DNA of 64,000 bases, taken from Sambucus nigra. Lineage: Eukaryota > Streptophyta > Magnoliopsida > Dipsacales > Adoxaceae. The stretch is taken from contig OX422220.1 of assembly GCA_949130495.1 (NCBI GenBank), positions 124,867,810 through 124,931,809 on the forward strand, written 5' to 3'. The translations under genes and the position numbers were made by a program. The number at the start of each line of letters is the position of its first letter. Position 1 is the stretch's first letter. Shown here piece by piece: positions 1 to 10,104 of the stretch. The notes under the pieces are model-generated. The model had not been told where the DNA came from. It saw only the letters and a list, made by a program, of their open reading frames with translations, and ran no database searches.

Positions 1-217
1 GTTTCGACAAAAATCATTTCAGGTTGTTGAGTTTTTTTGGAGCTGGTGGTTGGAGGTCGTCGCCTTGGTTTTTCTTTTTGATCCATGTTTGACTAGAGTT
101 CATTTTTTTCTATTTGGATCGCATCTGCCATAGCTCATTTTGAATTATTTCTATGATTATTCGTTCTCTTTGCATATATATATATATATATATATCTATA
201 TATACCGATAAACATCT

Positions 218-259
<42 letters not shown>

Positions 260-1251
260 GTTGTTCTTGGATTTGTACTGTTTTGTTTTTCTCAGATCTG
301 GTGTGTGTGTGTTGTGTTTAATCATGTGTGTGTGTGTTAACTCGGAGCAACTGAGATTAACTCCGACTAACTCAATTTAATATTGGACTTAAGATGTACT
401 TAATTGAACTTAAGGATTTATATTCTTTAAACTCGTGTGTGGGTATTTAACTTGCTGATTCAAACTCGGATTAACTTAGAGGTTAACTCACTTTAACTCA
501 GTTGTGTTACTCGGTATAACTTAGTTTGGTTAACTGAAATCATTGTGTGTTTATCACGTGCGGGTATTTTTTCGTGTAAAATAAATCGTGTGGGTATCCT
601 GATTTTTTCAAAACTGATTAAAACATATTTATTTTATTTTAAAATTAAATTAATTTAAGCGTGTGTTTTGGCTTGTGAAAAACCTATTTAGGAGTGTGCA
701 TTTGAATATGTACTTGCATTTCATTTAGTCACTGATTGGTAGTTTTCTTGTTAAATAAAATATATATAACCTGGTGTGTGTTTAGTCTCTTTTTATAAAT
801 AAAATAAATTTTGGTTTTAATTAAAACAAATCCTTTATAATTAATTATGTGTGTTGCACAACTTCATGGGGTCTTGGGTTTGAGTGTGTGGTTGTGCGTG
901 TGTAGTCAGTATTAGCTAGGTGTTATTGGGTTGACTGATTTTCAGGCAAGTTGGGTTGTATTTAGACTAGGTTGGGTATACGGGCTTGCATTTGCTTTGT
1001 AGACTTGGGTATGTGAGTTGTCCTGGGGCTAGGGACGCGTTGATTTCCACCACGGTGATTTCCTCGAGAAAAAATAATGTGTCACTATCTACTTTTCCTC
1101 ATCCCATTCGGAATATCTTTATTTGGGCATCATCATCACAAATCCGTTTTTATTTGTGTGCATGTGTACCACAGTTTCATTCTAGCTTTGAATTGAATTT
1201 AAAAGAGTTTATTTATTAACTAAAACACGTTAGTGTTTTTAGGTTTTTTCA
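1..1251 (+). repeat. Probable 5' LTR or leader of a copia remnant
   Basis: The stretch has no gene and runs up to a primer binding site at 1254, so most of it is probably the right part of a 5' LTR. The last CA before that site is at 1250-1251. Positions 330-540 are full of degenerate TTAACTC/AACTCGG motifs, and GTGTG runs recur throughout. The left LTR edge lies outside the window or is not recognisable, and no matching 3' LTR was found. LTR status is inferred from position only. Confidence 0.4.
171..256. repeat. (TA)n microsatellite, interrupted
   Basis: Two TA runs are separated by a short ACCGATAAACATC-like interruption. Open reading frames crossing it on either strand read only Tyr/Ile repeats and are not genes. 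Confidence 0.95.
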
Positions 1252-1253
1252 AG

Positions 1254-1265
1254 TGGTATCAGAGC
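1254..1265 (+). other. Primer binding site (initiator Met tRNA type)
   Basis: TGGTATCAGAGC is the classic plant retrotransposon primer binding site complementary to the 3' end of initiator-Met tRNA. It starts two bases after a CA that could end the LTR, and the gag remnant begins about 80 bp downstream. Confidence 0.85.
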
Positions 1266-1343
1266 ATCAGAACTCACTTTTTAAAAGTTTTATTCCGCAA
1301 AAATCTTGAACTCTTTTGTTTATAAAATATCCAAATTTTTATA

Positions 1344-3083
1344 TTGGGTGACCATAATGGGTCTTTTGTTCGTCCTCCCGCGTTTGATGGTGACAACTTC
1401 ACTTACTGGAAAGTAAGAATTGTTGCTCACCTCCAACATTTGGTATATGAGGTATGGGATACGGTTGAAACTTTTTTTTATGCTCCTACTAAACATAGTG
1501 ATGATGATGCTGAAATTTTTGTTCAAAAATCCCTTTCAAAATGGTCCAAAGAGGAAAAGATTTGCTCACAGTCTAATAACAAAGGAAACAAAATGCTATT
1601 TTCCAAGTGATCGGTGCAATTAAATGTAAAATAATTTCAACATGCACTACATCTAAAGAGGCTTGGGAGATTGTAATGACTACCCATGAAGGAGACTCTA
1701 GAGTAAAAAGGGTCATGTCCCAAATGCTAGTTATACTTTATGACTCTCTCTACATGAAAGATAGTGAGAAATTTGACGACTTTTACATAAAATTGCAAGA
1801 TGTTGTAATGGTGTAATTTATACTTCCTATGAAATATGTGATAAAATCCTTAGGTCTCTTCTTAAGATTTTTGATTTAATTGCTCACGCTATATCTGATA
1901 ATTTGGATAGTTATACTACCCATCTCTTGTGTAATAAACTTAAAACTTTTGAACATCAAAATACTTTGAGAGATGAGCAAAGAGGCAACATGCACATACC
2001 AAAACTCAAAATATGCTTAATTTTAGAACTAATGAAAATAGTTTGACTTTTGTATCCTCTCTGTCCAATTTAACTGAATCTGAAATCTGTTTAAATTTTT
2101 TGGATAATGAAATTGCTCTCTTGACTAAACAATATAAGAAATTTGTGAAGTTTAGGAATAAATTTGCATCAAAATAAGGCCAACCTAGTTATTTCGATAT
2201 ATCCTAAAGAGGATTTGAGCCACATTTAATGTCGTACGTGCAATGAATATGGTCAATATGTTGATAAGTGCTTTTCTAAATCCAAAGGGGAACCTTCAAA
2301 TAAAGCACATTTGTCTAAAACATGGGATGATATCTCCGATAGTGATAATGAAGATTTTTTTTTTATAATCTTATGGCGTTTACTTTCACATGTAACGTCA
2401 TATCGGAGGACATCTTAGATAACTTTTCTAGTTTATCTAATATTTCTGATTTGTGTTAAGATAATTGTGATTTAGACTTTGTAAATTTATCTCATATCTT
2501 TCCCGCTCAAAATCACCCTACTATCACCGCTTGCCCTTTTGACATTATGAATATTTATGCTGATTTGGATGAATCTGATCTTTTAGAGGTTTCTACAAAT
2601 GTTGAAGAAAGTGTGTGTGATATTTCTGCTAGTGACACACTTTATAACAACAAACACTTAGGCGAGATAAATGCTAGGTTATCAGCTAAAATTGATGCTT
2701 TAAATAGTCAAATTAGACTTATGCATGAAGAGTCTGCTTTTCACATAGAAGAATTGGAAAAATATGTTGTTTTACTTTAAAAGATGACTGCTATGCTAAC
2801 TGATTTGAATAACTCTCTTGAGACTAAAAACAAAGACATTTTGTTTAAATATGATGAATCTCAAATTAAACATAAAGTTGTTTTGAATAAATATGATGAA
2901 TGTAAAAAGGAACTAGAGGTCACCTCCAAAAAGTTAAACAGTTATTGGAATGGTGGTGATGCAGTCAAGACTATTAATAAGAATATTTGTTATGATCCAA
3001 CCAACTCTTATTCTAATTTTGTTCCTACTAAAGGACTTGGTTTTGAGGGAGAAGAATTTGATGTAAATTATTTTGTTAGTTAA
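1344..3083 (+). pseudogene. gag: Copia Gag remnant (UBN2-type), frameshifted
   Basis: Gag would form the retrotransposon particle and bind its RNA. The first 88 codons contain FDGDNFTYWKVRI, the typical start of plant copia Gag. After a frame change near 1600 the frame at 1607-1816 holds STCTTSKEAWEIV and FDDFYIKL, matching the UBN2 part. Further stops and frame changes follow. At about 2237-2278 a zinc-knuckle remnant reads CRTCNEYGQYVDKC, with the expected His replaced by Gln. The ends (2547-2780 and 2784-3083) read as charged, coil-like segments ending in GLGFEGEEFDVNYF. No pol follows. It lies in order behind the primer binding site at 1254. It is clearly dead, and a different family from the copia Gag at 10105. 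Confidence 0.85.
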
Positions 3084-3540
3084 AAGGAACAATGTGCTGA
3101 CTCAACTAAAATTAAGATGTCATATAATCATTTTAAAGACACGAACACCCACCATAAATGTTCCTTTACCTTTAAGGGTGTATCCCTCATGCATGGAGTG
3201 GTCATAGTCTGAAGAAATTGTGTGCCATACTGATGGGAAGTCGTCACAATAACACCCTAAACTTACACACCTCAAAATCTAAAAGATAATATAATTGGCT
3301 GCTGACAGGCCATCCGGATTGATCCGGAATATTTTCAGATCGACCTAAAATTCAATTTTTTTTTCGAATTTCCTCTTTTTCCCTTTACATTTATTCTATT
3401 ATTTAATTAAATAAATTCCTTCTGAAGTCCAAGGCCATTTAATTTACAAATTACACGTGTCCATAACTTTTTTTAACTTAATAGAATGGGTGTTACTTGT
3501 CGGTAGGTGGAATAATTATTGTATTTTCTACCTACTCTCA
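3084..3540. other. Unassigned non-coding stretch
   Basis: This AT-rich DNA lies between the copia gag remnant and the first recognisable LTR sequence of gypsy element A. I see no reading frame or terminal repeat. It probably covers the broken junction of the two elements. Confidence 0.5.
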
Positions 3541-4021
3541 AGATAAGCTATGAAGTCTCTTTTGAGAGTCTGTGGTACCCCTATGCAGAAATGGTAACTT
3601 TGTGGTATTATGAGCTCACTTTGTTTATAAAGAAAGTGAGTACACCTTTAGTAAAGGTAATACAACTTTAAGAGAGGTCAGTTCTCATAAGATAAGATTG
3701 GTCTAGCATGCTTGAAAATTATGAATGGGTCAAGAGGATAGTTCAAACCTTTTCGCCAGCCTTGGTTGTGCCAACATATCTTAAATAAATTGTTTATCCC
3801 CTATTTATATAGAGCTGAGGTGTCTCAAATTTTGTGCCTTTCATATTAGTAAGGATGGGCTTTGTCTCCAAGATCTGAGCATATTTTTGTACATCATGTC
3901 ATCCTAAGATTTTTATAATTGCCCCATTATTTTATTGAGTTTCTTAACTGTGATATGTATGTCTGGTCATTAAAGATCATAAACTACTTGGCAGAAGTCT
4001 CTATCATACCTTAGGACCTCA
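3541..4021 (-). repeat. 3' LTR fragment of gypsy element A
   Basis: It aligns by eye over its whole length with about 20477-20957: AAGCTATGAAGTCTC against AAGCTATAAAGGCTC at the start, and CCTTAGGACCTCA against CCTTAGGATCTCA at the end. The part matching 19750-20476 is missing on the left, so this copy is truncated or too diverged to see. The edge at 4021 ends in CA (TG in the sense direction). Confidence 0.8.
3801..3811 (-). promoter_or_regulatory. TATA box of gypsy A LTR
   Basis: The minus strand reads TATATAAATAG inside the LTR, a strong plant TATA box oriented toward the element's gag-pol. The aligned place in the other LTR copy (about 20740) has lost it. This is prediction from motif only. 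Confidence 0.5.
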
Positions 4022-4079
4022 TTTTGGGCTACTCATTTTTAAATATTAATCACTCCTATAGGGTTTTTTAAGAATGATC

Positions 4080-4694
4080 TAGGTTTTTAGCCTCGGAAAA
4101 CTCAATTTGGAGGAACCTCAAAGAGTCCTAGAGTTATTGCTAGACATGAAGAGGAAAATCATCATTCTATCTCAGTTCGTAAGAAGAATAAGGTAACGTC
4201 TATCAGTACTTCAAGGTAACTTCATGCTTCTTATGAGGTTATTGAAGCTAGTGATGAGAAGGAAGAGGAAAAAATGAAATCCGATGTTCTCCCAAGTATA
4301 GATGAGCTTTTACCCCCTATGGAAAGCCTAAAATCTCTTGACTCAGACTATTCACTAAGGAAGTTTGTTGGGCCCATCCTTTTCCTTTTTTGATCTTTTG
4401 ATTTCACTGAGGATATCTACTTTTTAACCTTGTGTGTTTTTTGATCAGTAGATAAATGTGAGTAGAAGAAATTAACTCAGTGTTTTTCCAGAAAGACCTC
4501 AGCCCCCCTAGTGGTGGCCAAATGGAAAAAGTCAAAGGCCACTAAATGTATAAAGTCTAGGAACCCTATTAAAATATCAATTCCATGAGTTCAACTGGTG
4601 ATAGAAAATGCTGAGATTGCCAAGAAGTTTGAGAAAGTGAAGGAGGAATCAGTTAAGGTTGTTATGAAAACCCAACCTATGATAAAGCATTTTC

Positions 4695-4764
<70 letters not shown>

Positions 4765-6110
4765 GTCTTCTAAGGTAGCATATAAATAACCTTTTATTTG
4801 GGGGACTTGTAGCCCGTGGTCTTATCAAAGTTTATGGTAGTAGATTTAAAGGCTTAAAAAACTACTATAAAGGCGTATAGTCAATCCTTTTAAAAGGGGA
4901 AGAAAGTGATGGAGGGATATCCCCATCTCTTTGAGGGGTTTCCTATAAAGGACAAGAGTATATTGGAGGTTTCCATCAAATCTACTGATGGGACTGGGAC
5001 CTTTGACTAGGCTGAAAGGATGAGAATTAAGATTGGAGATTTTGGAAGAAGAGCATTACTTCTGTCCCAAATCTTCTAAAGAAAGGAACACATATGCCTC
5101 TCATGCTCAGGCCTTGACAATGTTGATAAAAACTACCTGCTTTTATATGGTCACTACCTTTAGAGGCTGAGGTATCCAAGCTAACTCTGAGGAGATTATC
5201 CATATTCTTGGAAAGGTATATTTATCTTTTCGTATTCTCTAAGAATATTTTATTTATAATTTTTATTCTACTTAAGTTCTTATTTCTTTTTTACTTTACT
5301 ACGTTACTGAGGCTCTTATGGTTTATGCCACGGGTGGCTAAAATGCTTTAAGGAAGGCCTTACTGATGGCTGGAGAGTGGGACCGATCCACAATTGAGGC
5401 ATATGAGATGGCTTACTTCCAAAAGTTTTCTATAGTTGTGTTAGAGAATATGAAGGCTTAATTAGAGTGGATTTAAAAATCTCATTTCCTTTATGAGGAT
5501 GCATTTAAGGAAGGAAAAATCCTTATTTTAGTGACTCGAGATTCTTTGTCAAAGGCCCAAAAATTACATGTTAAGTGTTTGGATTTTTATAAAAATTATA
5601 GTGAGAACCTTAAAGGTGAAGTGAGGGAGATTAAGACTGAGAGAGAGACGGTTCTCCATAAGTTAGGGATGTTGATCTACTGAAGGAATGGGTACTAACT
5701 TTAGCCAAGAAAGGAAGCATCGATTACCAAAGAATTTGGAACTACAAAAGAAGTTGATTGATCTTTAGGTGAACTATTTTAAGCTTCTTATTATATTAGA
5801 ATCCATGGTGAAGTGCGAAATCACTACCTATTGGGATTCTGACACCTATACAAACTTCCCCTAGTTTTGAAGCTTGTAAATCAAAGGTCTAGTCCTCTTT
5901 CCATAATATCGATGACTTTGGACTTATTGTTGAGGATTTAACATCAGGGTGAGAGGAGACTGATAACAATTATATTATAAATGAAGGTGAAGATGCTGAG
6001 ACCTAAGGATCTAACACTAAGGAAGAATATCATAGTCCTCCTATTATGGAGACTAAGCTTTCTAAAATCTAACCTATAAAGGAGCCAGAAAATGTTGATG
6101 ATCTTAAGCC
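4080..6110 (+). pseudogene. Degenerate antisense gene of gypsy A
   Basis: This region is on the opposite strand to gag-pol, between the 3' LTR and the integrase remnant, the same place as the better preserved plus-strand gene at 29598-31905. Scattered frames are highly charged: Lys/Glu-rich stretches around 4140-4330 and 4598-4690, then coil-like sequence at 5300-5660. A possible intron starts with AAG|GTATATTT near 5215 and ends in a T-rich stretch before 5300. Stops are frequent and no continuous product remains. Relationship to the second copy is inferred from position, strand and composition; direct sequence identity is weak. Confidence 0.5.
4694..4762. repeat. (AT)n(GT)n microsatellite
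   Basis: A short AT run passes directly into about 26 GT units inside the degenerate antisense gene of gypsy A. Confidence 0.95.
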
Positions 6111-6360
6111 TTAAGTGGTTAGAAATTTTTATATTTGTTTATGTCTCAATTACTTTTGTATTTGAAATTTACCAATATAAACACCAGTGTTCATCCTTCA
6201 CTCGTGATTGTTGTGTGTTTGTTTACTTTGCCAATGAAAAACATTGCTTAAGTTTCAGGTATATGACTTATCCCCCAGGCCCTTTTTTTTCTCTTTGTAA
6301 AACAATGATGAGAACAAAACTTGGAACCATAGATGAATGCCTTTTAATGACCTCAAATTT

Positions 6361-7225
6361 GTGCAAAGAATGAAAGCCTTGTGTAATTTTTATATGTGTT
6401 TACTGCTAAAGGTCATAAGACCTCGGGAGTCATGAAAACTAAGGATAGAATCATTAGGTTGTTTGAAATTTTGTCATTTTAAGGGTCCTAAGACCTCGAG
6501 ACATGTGAAAACTAAAGATAAAAGCCTTGGGTTATTCGAAATTTTGTCCTGCTAAGGCTCCTAAGATCACATGACTTGTGAAACTATGGATAAAAGCCTT
6601 ATGTTGTTTGCAATTTTGTTAATTCAAACTCGGGGCTTTCGAGTTTAACTAAGGTTAATGTCTGGGATCTTTGTTGGTTTAAAATCTTTAATCTAAGAAA
6701 TTTTGATGAAGTCATTTACCCCACCCCAAAAAAATTGTGAGAGTTAGGATTTTAAACCTTGGTATTTTCATCCTTTAATTTAATGAATTTTTAACTTTAA
6801 TTTTTGGCGCCTAAAAAATTATTTTGAAGCTAAGGCTGGAAATTTGGAAAAATTTTGAAGGTCAATTGCTAGTTCATGGTTTTTCAAACAAATCCAAACT
6901 TGAAATCCTTTGGAATGATCGTCTTGCAATCCCCCTTTATTACGGGTTTTGAGACTTTAACTACCTTTTATAAAACCAAGGATGAAATCCTTAAAATTCT
7001 TTTAGGCTTATGTGTCAAAGGTCTTTCGACATCAATTCACTTGTTAGAGTCAAGGAATAAATCCTTCAAACTTTATTATGGATCCTAAGACCTTAGAACT
7101 CTATTGATAACCAAAGATGATTACCTTGTAATTTTTGGATCTTATGCGTCTGTGGTTCTTGGACCTCAATCTCTTTTTTTCAGAGTCAATGATGAGTTCC
7201 TTCCAACTCTTTATTATGGACAAAA
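6361..7225 (+). repeat. Tandem subrepeats (about 73 bp) of gypsy A
   Basis: Three clear units start near 6409, 6481 and 6554, each with the pattern CCTAAGACCTCG ... GTGAAAACTAAGGATAAAAGCCTT ... GAAATTTTGT. More degenerate copies, recognisable by AACCAAGGATGAAATCCTT-like cores, continue to about 7225. The array sits between the antisense gene and integrase. Small frames across it (for example 6876-7088) are by-products of the repeat. Confidence 0.7.
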
Positions 7226-7319
7226 AAAATTTGCGCAAAGATAAATATGAGAGAAAAAAGTTCCTTTTATTCCAGTTCAATAACAAATTACATCATTGGA
7301 AATATTTTTGGAGATGATT

Positions 7320-8353
7320 TATGTTCCAATGGTGAGGGAGTTCATAACTCTCCATATCCTTTAAGTAGAAGGAACCTGGTCTAATGATTTTGGTAACCAC
7401 ATAAGGGCCTTACCATTTAGGTCCTACTTTCATTTTGTTATTTTTTTGGTTGTAACAGTGAACTCTCTAACCAAATCACACACTTGTATGCTACCATCCT
7501 GATCAACGATACCACACGACATTCTTGTAGATCATATAAGGACAATTTACGTCCTTAATTATTTACCTATGTATCAAATGGTGTTACCCTTTATGTTGGA
7601 ATCTCTATTTCAGTGGTAAGAACTAGTTCAGTGCCATAAGTGAGGGAAAAAGGAGTTTCCCCAATGGGACCTCTGATGGTGGTTTTGTAAGTCCAAAGGA
7701 TGCTCGGCTACTACTTATCCCATTGATCTTCATATATTTCTAACCTCTTATTTAGGCTTTGAAATATGATTATGTTTGTCACTTCTACTTACCAATTTCC
7801 CTGAGGGTGATAAGGTGAATAGCAGCGATTGATGATTCCAAAGTTTGAGAAAAATTCTCTGAATGCGACATTATCAAATTATTTCCCATTGTCTGAGATG
7901 ATGTCCTTTGGCAGGCCAAATTTGGAAATAATTTCTTTAAAATTTTTTTTTGTGTTTTCTATCCGTGATGGTAGATATGGGCTCAGCCTTTGCCCACTTT
8001 TGTGTAATATTCAATCTCCACTGTGAAAAACTTGTTTTAACCTTTGCTAAGAGGAAGAGTACCTACTAAATCCACCCCCATTGAGAAAAGGGCCATGGAC
8101 ATAAAATAGGGTCTATTATTTCCATTGGTGGCATTGATTATTTGCCTAAGGTTGGCCAAAAGTACCCTTGCCTTAAGACCTTATAGGATAGGGTGTTGGT
8201 ACCCACTTGGGGACCACATACACCCTCGTAAAGATCTCTGAGAATGTATATGGAATCTAAAGGAGAAAGGTGTCTTTGAGTTGTTGAGGTGAACCCATTT
8301 TAAAACAAGACTCCATCCTCAAGGTAGTATATTGACACTAGAGACTTCAGTCA
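7320..8353 (-). pseudogene. int: Integrase remnant of gypsy A
   Basis: Translating the minus strand gives, from right to left, MGVDLVGTLPL (first catalytic Asp), GLPKDIISDNG (second Asp), HPQGN followed by VEVTN (catalytic Glu) and PSILWTYKTT ... GETPFSLTYGTELV, all standard gypsy integrase landmarks. The DDE residues are present, but the frame changes and contains stops, so no enzyme is made. Integrase would join the cDNA to host DNA in the nucleus. The N-terminal side is cut off by the copia insertion at 8359. Confidence 0.85.
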
Positions 8354-8358
8354 CCTAT
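8354..8358. other. Target site duplication, left copy (ACCTA)
   Basis: ACCTA directly precedes the TGTAAG start of the copia 5' LTR and is repeated exactly at 15541-15545 after the TTTACA end of the 3' LTR. Five bases is the normal length for LTR retrotransposons. Confidence 0.95.
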
Positions 8359-10039
8359 GTAAGGACACAAATTTCCAATTGAGTCCATGTATAGTGTTGG
8401 CTCAATTCCGGACAAAAAACATTTATTCATAGGATAGAATGTAATTGTAATACTCTCAAGCCTATGAAGTGTTTGTTGAAGACGTAGCGGCGAAGAATAT
8501 AAAGCTTCATCAAATATGCCGATTTACGTGCCTCGTTTCTACGTCATCAACTATGGTTCCATGCTCCAAAGGTATGAATGCAATTATATGTATATATATA
8601 GGAGCTTGGAACTTGTTTATTGGGTGTTAGGTTTAATTAAAACTGTGTTTTATTTTCAGAAAGAATTAAATAAAACTTTAATATAAGTTTATAAAGTTTT
8701 CTGGGCCAAAATCGAATTTTCCAAAGTTCTGTAAGTTCGTTCGATATGTCGTTTGAACGAGTTTTTCGTTCGAACCAGATGTCGTTCGAACGAGTTTACC
8801 AACGAGGTTCCAGTATAGGCCTATGAAATGTCGTTCGATATGTCATTCGAACGAACCTTATGTTCAAATGAGATATCCAACGAGATTCTAACGAGTTCAA
8901 TCTGGAATGTCGTTAGAAGTCTCGTTCGAACGAGAATTTCGTTCGAACGAGATGCCAGGCAGGAACAGTTTTTGGCAGTTTTTTGGCAGTTTTTCACCCT
9001 CTTCCCCACTTAGTTTTTAACCAACTTTTTCAGACTTTAATATGTGCGGGAAGAACATTTTCCACCTTAACTGTTCCTAACTTTTCCACATCTTTTTCAT
9101 CTCTTAGAGAGAGTTTGAGAGCAAATTGTTTTAAGGAAAATGTTCATGTTTTGAGTGCTAATTTTCAAAGAAAAATTCACTTAACACTCTAGTTTACACC
9201 CAAGTTAGTTTATTCCAAGTTCTTATATACATATCAATTGCTTGGAGTTTGGCACCGATTTTCTCTACCGATTTGAAGAAGAGAAGTTTCGGGTTTTGCT
9301 TCTACCACCCACAAACAAAGAAGAAGAGTTTTTATGATGATTTACCCACACGGAGAAAGGCTCCATGTTTGGGTGACGGTGACCATATAAAGTCCTATCG
9401 GTGGATTCCGAGACCGCGGTGGTGTTCCAAGGTTATTCGCTAGGAAGAGGTGTCTACAAGAAGAAGCGTCGAGACTTGAGAGGGATCAAGTCGCGCGTTG
9501 TAAGTCTATTTGTCTTGTACTTGTAATTCCGTATCTAGTGAATTTATGGCTAGGGCCGTCGGAGGTTTTTTCCCGTCTTGGGTTTTTCCTCGTACATCGC
9601 GGCGTAGTGTGATTGATTTATTTTATCTTGCATAAATAATTTAGAACGCATGCTTAGGATAATTCAAGATAAAATTCGGTTTAAATTATCACACTCAATT
9701 TAATTTGGACTTAAATTAAATATTGGGTAATGTTCTTTAATTCAAGTCATGTGCAAAAATTGGTTTGGCCTAACTTCGAAATATTGAAAATTATGACTTA
9801 GGCAAATTTCTAGGGCTTGGATTAATGAATTAATTGGTTTAAGTGATTTTAATATTTGTGTTCTAGTTAATTTCACTTGTGTTTAATTTTAAGAAAATTA
9901 AAATTTGGTATTTGGTATTTAAGTTGAACCATCACATTTTTACGCTTCCGCGTCATCTTGAATTTATATAAAAGGAAATTACAATATTTTTAATTGAAAG
10001 AAATTTATACAATCCGGGGATTCCACTATCCCATTTACA
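8359..10039 (+). repeat. 5' LTR of the copia element
   Basis: Near-identical to 13849-15540. It starts TGTAAGGACAC and ends CCCATTTACA, with the primer binding site three bases beyond. Contents include a CpG-palindrome cluster (about 8735-8952). There are TA-rich candidates for a TATA box at about 8587-8601 and a good TATATAAAAGG at 9965-9975; I cannot tell which is used. Short frames inside it (8828-9013, 8983-9192, 9249-9443) recur in the 3' LTR and are not genes. Confidence 0.95.
8735..8952. repeat. Cluster of CGTTCGAACG palindromes in the 5' LTR
   Basis: About ten full or half copies of a TCGTTCGAACGA-type palindrome lie in 220 bp. The longest perfect one is the 16-bp TCTCGTTCGAACGAGA at 8920-8935. 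Mutated copies such as GTCGTTTGAACGAG and ATGTCATTCGAACGAA fill the rest. The spacing is irregular. It may be a factor-binding or methylation target array; this role is inferred. Confidence 0.85.
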
Positions 10040-10042
10040 AAT

Positions 10043-10054
10043 TGGTATCAGAGC
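10043..10054 (+). other. Primer binding site of the copia element
   Basis: TGGTATCAGAGC lies three bases after the LTR end and is complementary to initiator-Met tRNA. Confidence 0.95.
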
Positions 10055-10104
10055 CAAAGCGATAAATTATTTCGTTAAAAATCCTTATATAATTTTTAAC
10101 TAAA

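Noticed and set aside
8828..9443. Short frames inside the copia 5' LTR, repeated at 14314-14945
   Set aside because: Identical frames occur in both LTRs, are rich in CpG-palindrome translation and show no protein motif.
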